A DNA stretch of 64,000 bases from Paenibacillus auburnensis (GTDB taxonomy: Bacteria; Bacillota; Bacilli; Paenibacillales; Paenibacillaceae). Positions 15,886 through 23,758 of this stretch are shown piece after piece. The position numbers were made by a program, and so were the translations under genes. How positions within the stretch are numbered: position 1 is the stretch's first letter; each line of letters opens with the position of its first letter. The notes under the pieces are model-generated. The model ran no database searches and had not been told where the DNA came from. It worked only from the letters and a program-made list of their open reading frames with translations. The DNA lies in contig NZ_CAKMMG010000005.1 in assembly GCF_927798115.1 (NCBI RefSeq), positions 186,001-250,000 on the forward strand. Reading direction: 5' to 3'.

Positions 15886-16341
15886 CTAAGAAATCATCAC
15901 TTGAATATCCAGTTCCCCGATTCCTTCCATCAGAAGCGGGATGCTCAGTGCTCTGCGCGGAAATACCGACATGCTTTCGAGCTTCATCAGCTTCGGCGGG
16001 GTAATATCCACGGATACTCCCTGATTGGACAGAATCGTACTGGCATTGCCGCTGATCATATTGCCCAGCTCTGAAATTGCGCTCTGCCCCATTTCGTCCA
16101 TCTCTGCAATCGGATAGCCGCCCATCATTGCCGATACAATCTTGAGTGCCACCTGCTCAGCAATTCCAAAGACGATATCTCCGCTTAACTGACCTGTCAT
16201 TCCCACTTGAATCCATATATGATTATCGATCAGTTCAATATCCTTAATTCCCAGATTACCGGTGGATGGCGAGACTTGAATCACCTGCTCAATTACAATT
16301 CGTGCAGACTCTAGAAACGGATTAATTACTTCTGCTTTCAT
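15886..16341 (-). CDS. cheX: CheX-family CheY-P phosphatase (chemotaxis)
   Basis: A 151-residue CheC/CheX/FliY-family protein. The single catalytic helix SAISELGNMISGNAS carries the conserved E-x-x-N, once per chain as in CheX (CheC has two). The family dephosphorylates CheY-P to reset flagellar switching. It stands outside any visible chemotaxis operon, but a sigma-D-like promoter lies 78 bp upstream, consistent with membership in the motility regulon. The neighbouring SDR gene downstream may share the transcript. Confidence 0.85.
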   Translation of the reverse strand: MKAEVINPFLESARIVIEQVIQVSPSTGNLGIKDIELIDNHIWIQVGMTGQLSGDIVFGIAEQVALKIVSAMMGGYPIAEMDEMGQSAISELGNMISGNASTILSNQGVSVDITPPKLMKLESMSVFPRRALSIPLLMEGIGELDIQVMIS

Positions 16342-16418
16342 GAAAGTGCTGTCCCCCCTCTACCAGGCTTTAGTCATATACCAAAAGTCCCAAGTAATAA
16401 TGTTTTATTATACTTCAT

Positions 16419-16445
16419 ATATCGGCATTATTCACCAAAAATTAA
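16419..16445 (-). promoter_or_regulatory. Sigma-D (flagellar) promoter of cheX
   Basis: On the minus strand TTAA (16445-16442), 15 nt, then GCCGATAT (16426-16419). The sigma-D consensus is TAAA-N14-16-GCCGATAT, so only one base differs. Distance to the cheX ATG is 78 bp. Confidence 0.75.
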
Positions 16446-16488
16446 TGGTCTTGTCGAATGATTTCTCAAGATAGTTTTTGCGGCGACG

Positions 16489-16517
16489 TTGCCCTGCAGG
16501 TTGTAATCTCCTATAAT
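16489..16517 (+). promoter_or_regulatory. Sigma-A promoter upstream of LysR gene
   Basis: TTGCCC (16489-16494), 17-nt spacer, perfect TATAAT (16512-16517). It would give a leader of about 220 nt. Confidence 0.55.
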
Positions 16518-16673
16518 TTAATCAAATACCAACATTCCGCGTAAGATACACCTGATTATTCCGGCAAAGTATGCTCTGAAACCCTGCACACTGCGTCGGT
16601 TCAGTACTGCCTCGAATAAGAAGAAAACAAGAAAAAAGTCTTATTTTCCTAAGTAAAGTCAGCTCAGCCATCC

Positions 16674-16696
16674 TGTGAAAACGCCCGGTTTTCACA
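16674..16696. promoter_or_regulatory. Perfect palindrome before LysR gene
   Basis: TGTGAAAAC-(gcccg)-GTTTTCACA, nine perfect base pairs, about 50 bp before the LysR start. It may be an autoregulatory LysR operator or a leader hairpin. Confidence 0.5.
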
Positions 16697-16746
16697 TTAT
16701 ACAAATAACCAGCGACACGATTCGGTAGGCCAAAGGGGGCAAGTCC

Positions 16747-17649
16747 ATGAACATTAGCCAGCTGGAGACACTGATCACAATCTCCAAAACCATGAGCTTT
16801 CGCAAGGCGGGCGAACTGCTTAATCTGACCCAGCCGGCAGTTTCGGCACAAATTAAAAGCCTCGAGGAAGAGTTCAAAACGCAGCTTGTTGACCGGAATC
16901 AGCCGGTTACCTTAACCGACAGAGGCAAAGTATTCCTTACGCATGCGGAGCAGATTGTAAGTATTGTGGAGGAATTGAAGCAGCGTCTGGCAGATTTGGA
17001 GGAGAATCCCCAGGGACATATTATTCTCGGTACAACAACCTCCATTGCCATTCAGATTTTGCCGCGCATCCTATCTTATTTCCAGGACCAGTTCCCGCAT
17101 ATCAAAACTTCGATTTCATCGATGTCCTCATCGCAGATTTATCAGCATGTGGAGAATGGTCTGGTGGATGTCGGCATCGGCTATCTAATCGGGCAAAGTC
17201 CGGGTATGACTACCTCCGTCCTTTATTACGACACCTTTGAACTAGTAGTATCACCTAGGCATCCGCTGGCCCAAGTCAAATCTGCAGGCATTGAAGCCCT
17301 GGGCAAAACACCGCTCATTCTGCTGTCGCCGGACACCGTCGGCCGCAAATTTGTCGATGAGGTGCTCGCTAAGCACGGCATCCAGCCGCAGGTCATCATG
17401 GAGCTGACGAGCAGTGAGGAAGTCAAGCGGATGGTGGAGCTGGATCTTGGCGCAGCGGTAATCTCCAAGCAGTCCGTTACGGCCGAAGTCCGGAGCGGCA
17501 CCCTCAAAATCGTCCCGATTATCGAGCTTGAGGTCACGCATCCTGTCGGGGTCATTACCAAATCAGGCAAATACGTCAATTCCGCCATGCGGCAGTTCCT
17601 GAGCGATCTGAAGGGCATGCCGGAGACCCAGTTTATCGGTTCTGAGTAA
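16747..17649 (+). CDS. LysR family transcriptional regulator
   Basis: A 300-residue LysR-type regulator. The winged helix is at residues 1-60 (MNISQLETLITISKTMSFRK, LNLTQPAVSAQIKSLEEEF), followed by the linker helix and a periplasmic-binding-like effector domain. The effector domain resembles those of CysL/CysB-like regulators of the Bacillales, but I cannot name the ligand. The next gene on the same strand is a PHP phosphatase 56 bp downstream, a possible operon. Shine-Dalgarno AAGGGGG precedes the ATG. Confidence 0.85.
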   Translation: MNISQLETLITISKTMSFRKAGELLNLTQPAVSAQIKSLEEEFKTQLVDRNQPVTLTDRGKVFLTHAEQIVSIVEELKQRLADLEENPQGHIILGTTTSIAIQILPRILSYFQDQFPHIKTSISSMSSSQIYQHVENGLVDVGIGYLIGQSPGMTTSVLYYDTFELVVSPRHPLAQVKSAGIEALGKTPLILLSPDTVGRKFVDEVLAKHGIQPQVIMELTSSEEVKRMVELDLGAAVISKQSVTAEVRSGTLKIVPIIELEVTHPVGVITKSGKYVNSAMRQFLSDLKGMPETQFIGSE

Positions 17650-17705
17650 ACAGCATCATTTGCTGCTATCGTACACACACTATGGCCAAAGGAGATGTTC
17701 CACTC

Positions 17706-18515
17706 ATGAAGTTTGATCTGCATACCCATCATTTCCGCTGCGGCCATGCCGACGGAAGTATCAGGGATTATATAGAGGCGGGTATCGCCGCGGGTCTTAG
17801 CGTCATCGGTATTTCCGATCATACGCCTTATTTTGCCAGCCCTTCCGAGCAGGCATTTCCCCGCATCGCGATGGCCAAATCCGAAATAGCGAACTACGTA
17901 GAAGAAGTATTGTCTCTGCAAAAAGAATACGCCGGCAAAATTGATGTCCTGCTTGGCATCGAATCAGACTATTTCCCCCAGCATGCTGAACTGTACCGGA
18001 CCACGCTGGCCGCCTATCCCTTTGACTATATCATTGGTTCGGTGCATAACGTCGAGGGTGACAGCATCTTCAACAAGAGCCGCTGGAAAAAGCTCGGGCC
18101 GAAGCAAATGCATGCGGTCAAAGCAGAGTACTACCGGCTGATCACCGAATCCGCCCGCAGCGGCATGTTCCAGATTCTCGGCCACATTGATGCCATGAAG
18201 GGAAACTATCCGAACTTCTCCCAGATCCCGGCAGCCGCTGAGATTGACGAGTGCCTCCGTGTCATCGGCGAATGCGGTGTAGCGATTGAGATCAATACCT
18301 CAGGCGGTACCAAGCTGTGCGGCGGCTGGTATCCGTCGGATGACATTCTGGAGCGTGCGCTGCACTTCGGCGTAGAGGTCAGCTTCGGCTCCGATGCGCA
18401 TAAGCCTTCCAGGGTCGCGGATCAGCAGGGGGCTGTAGCCGCCCGCCTCAAGGAAATCGGGTTTACACACTGGGTCTACTATAAGCAAAAAGAGAAACAG
18501 ACTGTAGCACTATAG
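17706..18515 (+). CDS. PHP-domain histidinol-phosphatase family protein (HisK/HisJ type)
   Basis: A 269-residue PHP-family phosphoesterase. The first metal-binding motif is FDLHTHHFRCGHAD at the N-terminus; further metal ligands are in GISDHTPYF, GIESDYFPQH, IIGSVHNVEG, LGHIDAMKG, EINTSGG and SFGSDAHKP. The family dephosphorylates L-histidinol phosphate in histidine synthesis, though paralogues outside his operons can differ. Start: ATG 17706 (MKFDLH) is 11 nt after AAGGAG; an in-frame ATG at 17682 is upstream of that Shine-Dalgarno and is unlikely. It ends at a strong terminator. Confidence 0.82.
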   Translation: MKFDLHTHHFRCGHADGSIRDYIEAGIAAGLSVIGISDHTPYFASPSEQAFPRIAMAKSEIANYVEEVLSLQKEYAGKIDVLLGIESDYFPQHAELYRTTLAAYPFDYIIGSVHNVEGDSIFNKSRWKKLGPKQMHAVKAEYYRLITESARSGMFQILGHIDAMKGNYPNFSQIPAAAEIDECLRVIGECGVAIEINTSGGTKLCGGWYPSDDILERALHFGVEVSFGSDAHKPSRVADQQGAVAARLKEIGFTHWVYYKQKEKQTVAL

Positions 18516-18527
18516 ATGGAAAATTAC

Positions 18528-18570
18528 AAAAGCCTCCGCCTGCAAGGAACTTGCAGATGGAGGCTTTTGT
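18528..18570 (+). terminator. Terminator after PHP phosphatase gene
   Basis: Stem AAAAGCCTCCgCCTGCAAG / CTTGCAGaTGGAGGCTTTT with loop GAA and a following TGTTG. A-tract on the left makes it usable in both directions. Confidence 0.85.
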
Positions 18571-18596
18571 TGAGAAGACTTATTGATTTCAACCAA

Positions 18597-18893
18597 CTAC
18601 AGTTCTCTCCTCTTCATGTATGTAGTCACGGCTCCAAGCAAACTTACCGCAAGGATAAAGTACAGCATAATATTAACGAACTGCTCCGAAGTGAACACAT
18701 CAATCAATTCAAGAACAAGCAGAATGATAATCCCATTACTTAGCAACAGGTACATGCGGTTACCTGCTATATTACGAATCATCGTGCCCCGCTCATCCTT
18801 TCCCTCTCTACTGCCCTGAAACGAAAAAAAATAAAGCTGTGAAACTGCTGCAATGATGCAAAGAAGGAACAACAACATTGATGTTATATCCAT
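18597..18893 (-). CDS. Small membrane protein paired with XRE regulator
   Basis: 98 residues beginning MDITSMLLFLLCIIAA, with three hydrophobic segments (res. ~4-22, ~47-67, ~75-93) separated by a charged loop (GSREGKDERG). I recognise no named family. The ATG at 18893 follows AGAGGAAAGAGAT; a longer frame from 18953 overlaps the upstream regulator and has no better ribosome site. It is 40 bp downstream of a small HTH regulator on the same strand. Small HTH regulators followed by a two/three-TM protein of unknown function are a recurrent Firmicutes pair. Confidence 0.65.
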   Translation of the reverse strand: MDITSMLLFLLCIIAAVSQLYFFSFQGSREGKDERGTMIRNIAGNRMYLLLSNGIIILLVLELIDVFTSEQFVNIMLYFILAVSLLGAVTTYMKRREL

Positions 18894-18933
18894 ATCTCTT
18901 TCCTCTCTTTCTGAGTTGGTTGTATGAAAACAC

Positions 18934-19134
18934 TTAAGTCTGCTTATAATCAAAAACGTCTATTATGGATTTGCCAAACACACTGGAAATCTTGAAAGCT
19001 AATATTAACGACGGATTATATTTATTTTTCTCAATGGACGCGATAGTCTGCCGACTGACATCTACTAGTTCTGCCAATTCTTGCTGAGTCCACCCCTTTT
19101 CCGCCCGGCATACCACAACCTTATTAGTCAGCAA
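18934..19134 (-). CDS. Small XRE-family helix-turn-helix regulator
   Basis: 66 residues, almost all a Cro/C1-type HTH: AEKGWTQQELAELVDVSRQT followed by IASIEKNKYNPSLILAFKIS and VFGKSIIDVFDY. This compact form (YozG-like) normally represses its own operon. No ATG start exists; TTG at 19134 lies 8 nt after AGGAGG and is preferred, since the GTG at 19143 directly abuts the Shine-Dalgarno. It is the first gene of a pair with the membrane protein at 18597-18893. Confidence 0.8.
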   Translation of the reverse strand: MLTNKVVVCRAEKGWTQQELAELVDVSRQTIASIEKNKYNPSLILAFKISSVFGKSIIDVFDYKQT

Positions 19135-19225
19135 TAAATCCACCTCCTAATATATGTATATACTATTTCTGGAAATATGTAAACTAATTTTAACAAAATG
19201 TTATATTTACTATGCAATTAGCTGC

Positions 19226-19293
19226 AAAAAAAGCACCGCACGATCTTAAACCTTCCATTTATCTTGGAATGCGGCAGTTTAACCATTGCGGTG
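19226..19293 (-). terminator. Terminator after nitroreductase gene
   Basis: On the minus strand AAGCACCGCA ... TGCGGTGCTT separated by about 45 nt and followed by seven T. It lies between the nitroreductase stop and the XRE gene start. Confidence 0.75.
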
Positions 19294-19300
19294 CTTATTG

Positions 19301-20047
19301 TTATTTCTGCAGATTGTCGCAGGTAAAGCCCTGCTGCGGGAGTGTCCGCCCGGCGTCACCGTACTGCGGATTCATGGCATAGAAATGAGCGATCGTGGCA
19401 CTCCAGTCCCGCTCCGTCAGTCCCAGGTCTTTATGGTACTCCCGGTATGCCTTGTTGTATTCCTGGATGCTCCCCCGCAGGTCCGGATTGTAGCACTCCT
19501 CATGATACACCGCCTCCAGCGGAAGACGCGGCTTCTTGGGCAGCTCTTCACCAGGGTATCCGACGCACAGGCCGACTACCGGAAATACATACTCCGGCAG
19601 CTGCAGAAGCTCAATCACGCCTGCCGTATTGCGGCGGATTCCGCCGATGGGAATGATGCCGAGGCCCAGGGATTCGGCAGCGGCAACCGCACTCTCCAGC
19701 GCGATTCCCACATCCACTGCCCCGACGAGCAGCGCATCCACATCACCGGATGACTCGAACGGCTGCCCCTCCAGCTCGGCGGCTAGTTTAGTACGGTAAA
19801 AATCCATACAGAACACCAAAAATACCGGTGCATCAGCCACGTGCTTCTGATTCCCGCTCAGCACCGACAGCTGTTGTTTGCGCTGCTCATTCTGCACGGC
19901 AATAACCGTTACCTGCTGCCCGTTGACCCAGGATGGGGCCGATTGCGCAGCTTCGATGATCAGCCTCAGCTTATCCGCTTCCACCGGCCGCTGCTCATAT
20001 TTGCGGAACGAACGATGATTGTTCAAGGTCCTTAGCACTTCATTCAA
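19301..20047 (-). CDS. NfrA-type FMN-dependent NAD(P)H oxidoreductase (nitroreductase family)
   Basis: A 248-residue nitroreductase-fold flavoprotein. The FMN-binding start NNHRSFRKYEQRPV, AAQSAPSWVNGQQVTVIAV, and AESLGLGIIPIGGIRR, VGLCVGYPGE are typical of NfrA/FRP-like enzymes that reduce flavins, nitroaromatics or disulfides with NAD(P)H. The C-terminal ~60 residues form the arm that swaps in the dimer. Physiological substrate unknown. Monocistronic: own terminator downstream and 200 bp of non-coding DNA upstream. Confidence 0.82.
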   Translation of the reverse strand: MNEVLRTLNNHRSFRKYEQRPVEADKLRLIIEAAQSAPSWVNGQQVTVIAVQNEQRKQQLSVLSGNQKHVADAPVFLVFCMDFYRTKLAAELEGQPFESSGDVDALLVGAVDVGIALESAVAAAESLGLGIIPIGGIRRNTAGVIELLQLPEYVFPVVGLCVGYPGEELPKKPRLPLEAVYHEECYNPDLRGSIQEYNKAYREYHKDLGLTERDWSATIAHFYAMNPQYGDAGRTLPQQGFTCDNLQK

Positions 20048-20141
20048 AGTATGATACCTCCCGAATGTATAATAAACCTACAACATGTCCATTTATCATA
20101 CCCCAACAAACTCGGGCACCGCCAGTCTCCGGGGATATACG

Positions 20142-20174
20142 CAAAAAAATGGACCCGATTCCTCGGGTCCCAGC
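20142..20174 (-). terminator. Terminator after GNAT gene
   Basis: Minus strand GGACCCGA-gga-ATCGGGTCC followed by a run of seven T. Confidence 0.85.
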
Positions 20175-20249
20175 AGCAGTTATATTTTCAAAAGGGGGTC
20201 ATGTACTTAGTTTAACCGGACACTGTTAGAGTTTGATAACGGCTTTATT

Positions 20250-20792
20250 TCAATTGTGTAACAAAGTGAATACTTTCATTACATCGCCGGAGCCATCGGC
20301 CATCGGCAGGATACGCTCCAGCGCCAGACCGTTTTTGAGCATGACCCGTTCGCTTCTCAGGTTGTCGCCGCGGCAGCGTCCCTCTACCTTAGCCAGTCCA
20401 AGCTCCTGGCGTGCATAGTTCAGCAGCAGTCCGACTGCTTCTGTAGCGAGCCCCGCTCCCCACCAGTCGGGATGCAGCATATAGCCGAGCACGGCTTTGC
20501 CTTCATGCCGGTTCCAGTTCTGCAGGGAGACCGTTCCAATCAGCTCCTCCCCGCCTCTCGGATAGATGCCGGCATGCAAAGCGCACGGATCATATGCATA
20601 GATCATCCGGTGCACCAGTTTGTCCAGCACAGCCTTCTGGGAGCCGGCTCCGCAGCGCAGCACAATATGCGGCTGTACCTCCGGGTGCGAGAGAAGGGCC
20701 AGCAGCCTGCCGGCTTCGGCGGGCTGCATCGGCCTCAGTTCAACCGCTGTTCCTTGTTGGGCGATCAATGATATGGTTTCGTAAGTAATCAT
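20250..20792 (-). CDS. GNAT family N-acetyltransferase (RimJ/RimL-like)
   Basis: A 180-residue GCN5-related acetyltransferase. The acetyl-CoA pyrophosphate-binding segment is around HPDWWGAGLATEAVGLLLN (the R/QxxGxG/A loop reads WGAGLAT), preceded by the strand AVLGYMLHP and followed by LAKVEGRCRGDNLRSERVM, the RimJ-type signature. Such proteins acetylate N-termini or small molecules; the substrate is unknown. The ATG follows AGAGGGGAAAAT. Confidence 0.82.
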   Translation of the reverse strand: MITYETISLIAQQGTAVELRPMQPAEAGRLLALLSHPEVQPHIVLRCGAGSQKAVLDKLVHRMIYAYDPCALHAGIYPRGGEELIGTVSLQNWNRHEGKAVLGYMLHPDWWGAGLATEAVGLLLNYARQELGLAKVEGRCRGDNLRSERVMLKNGLALERILPMADGSGDVMKVFTLLHN

Positions 20793-20882
20793 ATTTTCCC
20801 CTCTTCTCTGCAGCTGATGGTTAAAGTTCCTGAGCCCATTCCGTCATTAAGCAGCGGACAGCGGATATGCTGTCACCTTCCG

Positions 20883-21812
20883 CTAAGCCCGGCGCAGGGT
20901 GAATACGGTAAGCTCCGGCCTGCACAGCAGCCTGAAAGGCATATAGGTTTCGCCGAAACCTCTGTTCACATAAACCGGCATTGCTTTTTTCGCGGTATAA
21001 TATAATCCGTTTATGTATTTCTGTGAGCCGTAAGGCGTGTATGCTGCCCCGACAAAAGGCAGGCGGATCTGGCCGCCATGGCTGTGTCCGGACAATTGCA
21101 GATGGAAGGGGTAGCTTTCCGCCGTATCCGCATAATCCGGCTCATGCATAAGCAGCACCGTGAACGTATCATCCGGTATACCTTTCAGCGCAGCTTCCGG
21201 ATCAGGAGCACTCTTCAGCATGTCTTCAAGGCCCGCAACCGCGATTCTCGCGCCGCCCTTCCGGATCAGATAGGACTGATTCCTAAGCACGACAAAACCG
21301 GCGGTTTGCAATAAGCGGGTTAACAGCTCGGTATTTTTATAATCATGATTGCCAAAAATCGCGTATTTGCCCAGCGGGGCCGTCAACTCTGCAAGCAAAG
21401 CCACGGAATCCTCCAGGTCTTCGGCATTGCTGTCCACAATATCCCCGGTGAAGCAGATGATATCCGGCTGTACTTCCTTTATATGCTTCACGAGGCGTTT
21501 CACATCATGAGCATCCTTATTGAAGCCCAGATGAACATCGCTGAAATGCACCAGCCGGGTCCCGGAAAAAGCGGAAGGAAGCTGCTTGAGGGCCAGCTCC
21601 CGCTTCGTAACCTCAAGCCAGTTGGGCTCTCCCTGCCAGACATAACCGCTTGTAAGCAGCCCTGCACCAAACACTGTGGCCGCTCCTCTGGCCAGAAACT
21701 GGCGGCGGGATATTTTGCGTCCTTTTTCCGGTACAGGAGCGCTATAACGGCCGCTTCCGTCTGCCGGATTTATTTCATGATTGGGAGAAGTCCCGGGCGA
21801 TCCTGTATTCAT
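20883..21812 (-). CDS. Tat-exported metallophosphoesterase (YkuE-like)
   Basis: A 309-residue calcineurin-like phosphoesterase. The N-terminus carries a twin-arginine signal: KISRRQFLARGAATVFGAG, with the SRRxFL core about 34 residues in, so it is predicted to cross the membrane by Tat. Metal ligands are in HFSDVHLGF, CFTGDIVDS, FGNHDY, LLMHEPDY and LSGHSHGGQ. In B. subtilis YkuE is a Tat-dependent cell-wall-associated metallophosphoesterase. The ATG follows AAAGGAG. Upstream by 29 bp is the K+ channel gene on the same strand. Confidence 0.88.
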   Translation of the reverse strand: MNTGSPGTSPNHEINPADGSGRYSAPVPEKGRKISRRQFLARGAATVFGAGLLTSGYVWQGEPNWLEVTKRELALKQLPSAFSGTRLVHFSDVHLGFNKDAHDVKRLVKHIKEVQPDIICFTGDIVDSNAEDLEDSVALLAELTAPLGKYAIFGNHDYKNTELLTRLLQTAGFVVLRNQSYLIRKGGARIAVAGLEDMLKSAPDPEAALKGIPDDTFTVLLMHEPDYADTAESYPFHLQLSGHSHGGQIRLPFVGAAYTPYGSQKYINGLYYTAKKAMPVYVNRGFGETYMPFRLLCRPELTVFTLRRA

Positions 21813-21841
21813 GGGGAGATTCTCCTTTCTTAACTTGATTA

Positions 21842-22633
21842 TTAGTTTGTTGGATCACGCTGTGCAGACTTCTCTTCCTCATTCTCTTTCTCTTTCTCTT
21901 CCTCATTCTCTTTCTCTTTCTCTTTCTCTTTCTCTTTCTCTTTCTCTTCCTCTACCTCCTCCTGCTTATCTTCAACGGCATTCTCTATATTTACTTCAAT
22001 CGCAGCCTCAATCTCTTCCTCCGTGCCCGAACCGAGGATTTTACGGAACAATCCCAGCATGGACAGGGCATAAGCTACCGTAATGAAGCTGAAGCTGATC
22101 TGCATAACGACCACCAGCCGCGAGGTATTATCCGTCGGAGCTACATCCCCGTACCCTACGGTTGTAAAGGTAGCCACACTAAAGTATAGAAAGGTAATCA
22201 GCTGGCTGAGCAGATCAGCACCGAGCCCCTGGCCTTGAAAGGAGGACTGTCCAAACAGCTTATATATGGATGTATATACAACCGTAAAAAAAATAATGCA
22301 GGTAAAGGCAGCGATGCTGATACGGACCAGCGTTTGCTGCATTCTCACTTCTTTGCTGTTCGACTGCTTAATTTCATGGAAGATAAACAGGATATAGAAA
22401 AGCACAGAGGCCAATACAAAAAGTAAAATCAGCCCCCGCAGCCCACGGTTGCCCGGCACAATCGCCCCGAGGTCAATCCAGTTCAGCAAATCCTCGACCG
22501 AAATCAGCACGTAAATTAGGATTGGCGCGAGCAGCACCGCTTTGCCCATCCAGCTCAGCTTCATCCGGTAAAACCACAACGACAGCAGGATAATAATTAC
22601 AGCTGCATTAAAGGTCCATATCCACCCACCCAT
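21842..22633 (-). CDS. Potassium channel protein with highly charged C-terminal tail
   Basis: 263 residues. Several N-terminal hydrophobic segments are followed by a pore module: TM helix, pore loop FSVATFTTVGYGDVAPTD with the K+ selectivity filter TVGYG, and a last TM helix (VVVMQISFSFITVAYALSML). No RCK domain follows; instead residues ~208-263 are acidic, then almost pure Glu/Lys (EKEKEKEKEKENEEEKEK). The tail is encoded by a TCTTTC-type hexanucleotide microsatellite, so its length could vary in 2-residue steps without breaking the frame. Shine-Dalgarno AGGAG 9 nt before ATG. Confidence 0.88.
   Translation of the reverse strand: MGGWIWTFNAAVIIILLSLWFYRMKLSWMGKAVLLAPILIYVLISVEDLLNWIDLGAIVPGNRGLRGLILLFVLASVLFYILFIFHEIKQSNSKEVRMQQTLVRISIAAFTCIIFFTVVYTSIYKLFGQSSFQGQGLGADLLSQLITFLYFSVATFTTVGYGDVAPTDNTSRLVVVMQISFSFITVAYALSMLGLFRKILGSGTEEEIEAAIEVNIENAVEDKQEEVEEEKEKEKEKEKEKENEEEKEKENEEEKSAQRDPTN
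21879..21949. repeat. Hexanucleotide microsatellite (TTTCTC)n inside K+ channel gene
   Basis: Two tracts of CTCTTT units (about two plus seven perfect copies), each ending in CTCTTCCTC. On the coding strand the unit is GAGAAA/AAAGAG giving Glu-Lys dipeptides. Unit length is a multiple of three. Confidence 0.9.
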
Positions 22634-22701
22634 CGCTTTACACTCCTGTCCGTGTGGCCTGCGGGCTCACTTCTCATTCTCTCCGTTTGTCCCGCCGCTT
22701 G

Positions 22702-23502
22702 TTATACAGCCTCTTCCGGACGGGGGGATACGGTGATACTGCATTCTTCATCCGGTGTCTCATGATACGCGCGCGCAATACCTTTATCCTCAATATCACT
22801 AAGGCTAACCCGGCGCAGACTGAAGGTTACCTCAACCTCCCGGGTGAACGGGAAGGGTTCAAGCAGCAGTGTAGATGCATCCTGCCATTCTGCCGTAATT
22901 ACGCGTCCTGATGTAAAGCTGAAATCCTCGCTGCCCGAAAAACCGTCTGTCCACCAGGGATGCTCCTCGGATTTGGGACTTCCCGGCTCATTCAGTCCCA
23001 GATAAAGCGACAGATCGTCACAGAACTGCAGCAGCCTGGCGTCGTAATACAGCTCTGCCTCGCCAATCGGATCAGCGTTCTGTTCCAGCTCCCGGTGAAT
23101 GCGCGCTCTGCGCTCCGCTTCATCCTTCAGATAGTTGTTCAACTCCGGATTTTCCTCGCCTGATACCTCAATCAGCCGTTCGAAATGCAGGCTGCATAGC
23201 AGGGCACCATACTGAGTATCCGCTTCTATCTCATTAAGGCCGCGTCTATAGAACGTAAGTTTCGGCACAACCGGAAAATCGATGAAACTGTAAGGGGCAC
23301 CTTCCGCATCATTCCAGAAAGGCGTTTCGTCCAGATCGATCCAGCCCCGGTCATGATTGCTGATTGCCCTCAGCACTTCCGCACGGCGTCTGGGTACCGG
23401 CACTTGCTCTTCCTTGAAGTTTGCTGCAAATTCTCCGGCCAGCCGCCCGTGCTCATGCTGCTTAATCATCACAAATGCCCCGTCCTGCTCCCGACAAATC
23501 AC
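22702..23502 (-). CDS. DUF3891-like protein of unknown function
   Basis: 266 residues, soluble, no signal peptide. The opening VICREQDGAFVMIKQHEHGRLAGEFAANF and the ISNHDRGWIDLDETPFW segment resemble the DUF3891 family, which has conserved His/Asp positions suggestive of metal binding, but no activity is known to me. Start: the frame has an ATG at 23526, but a perfect AAGGAGG lies inside that extension, 7 nt before an in-frame GTG at 23502, so GTG is preferred. It lies 68 bp upstream of the K+ channel gene on the same strand. Confidence 0.65.
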   Translation of the reverse strand: MICREQDGAFVMIKQHEHGRLAGEFAANFKEEQVPVPRRRAEVLRAISNHDRGWIDLDETPFWNDAEGAPYSFIDFPVVPKLTFYRRGLNEIEADTQYGALLCSLHFERLIEVSGEENPELNNYLKDEAERRARIHRELEQNADPIGEAELYYDARLLQFCDDLSLYLGLNEPGSPKSEEHPWWTDGFSGSEDFSFTSGRVITAEWQDASTLLLEPFPFTREVEVTFSLRRVSLSDIEDKGIARAYHETPDEECSITVSPRPEEAV

Positions 23503-23685
23503 TGTAATTCCTCCTTGATTCTCCATGGCCTGAAAGCCTCATTAGCTACGGAGATTATAACATATCCATCTATAATTGTTTAAGTTTGGCTTTTCCGGGC
23601 TGTTCCTATGTATTCACGGAATGTATACCATGTACCCATTTCCCCGGCGAAAAGAAACACATTACTTTGATAATATCATCCCATG

Positions 23686-23733
23686 CAAAAAGCCGCCCCC
23701 TGCGGCAAAATATGCCTTGAGGGACGGCCCGTG
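23686..23733 (-). terminator. Terminator of the sdhCAB operon
   Basis: On the minus strand GCCGTCCCT ... AGGGGGCGGC followed by TTTTTGC, just after the sdhB stop. Confidence 0.7.
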
Positions 23734-23758
23734 ACTGATTTAGAGTATGAATGCTGCG

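Larger units (their letters stand above)
16342..16746. other. 405-bp divergent regulatory region cheX / lysR
   Basis: Contains the sigma-D-like cheX promoter (16419-16445), a sigma-A promoter pointing to the LysR gene (16489-16517) with a ~220-nt leader, and a palindrome at 16674-16696. No gene is seen. Confidence 0.6.
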
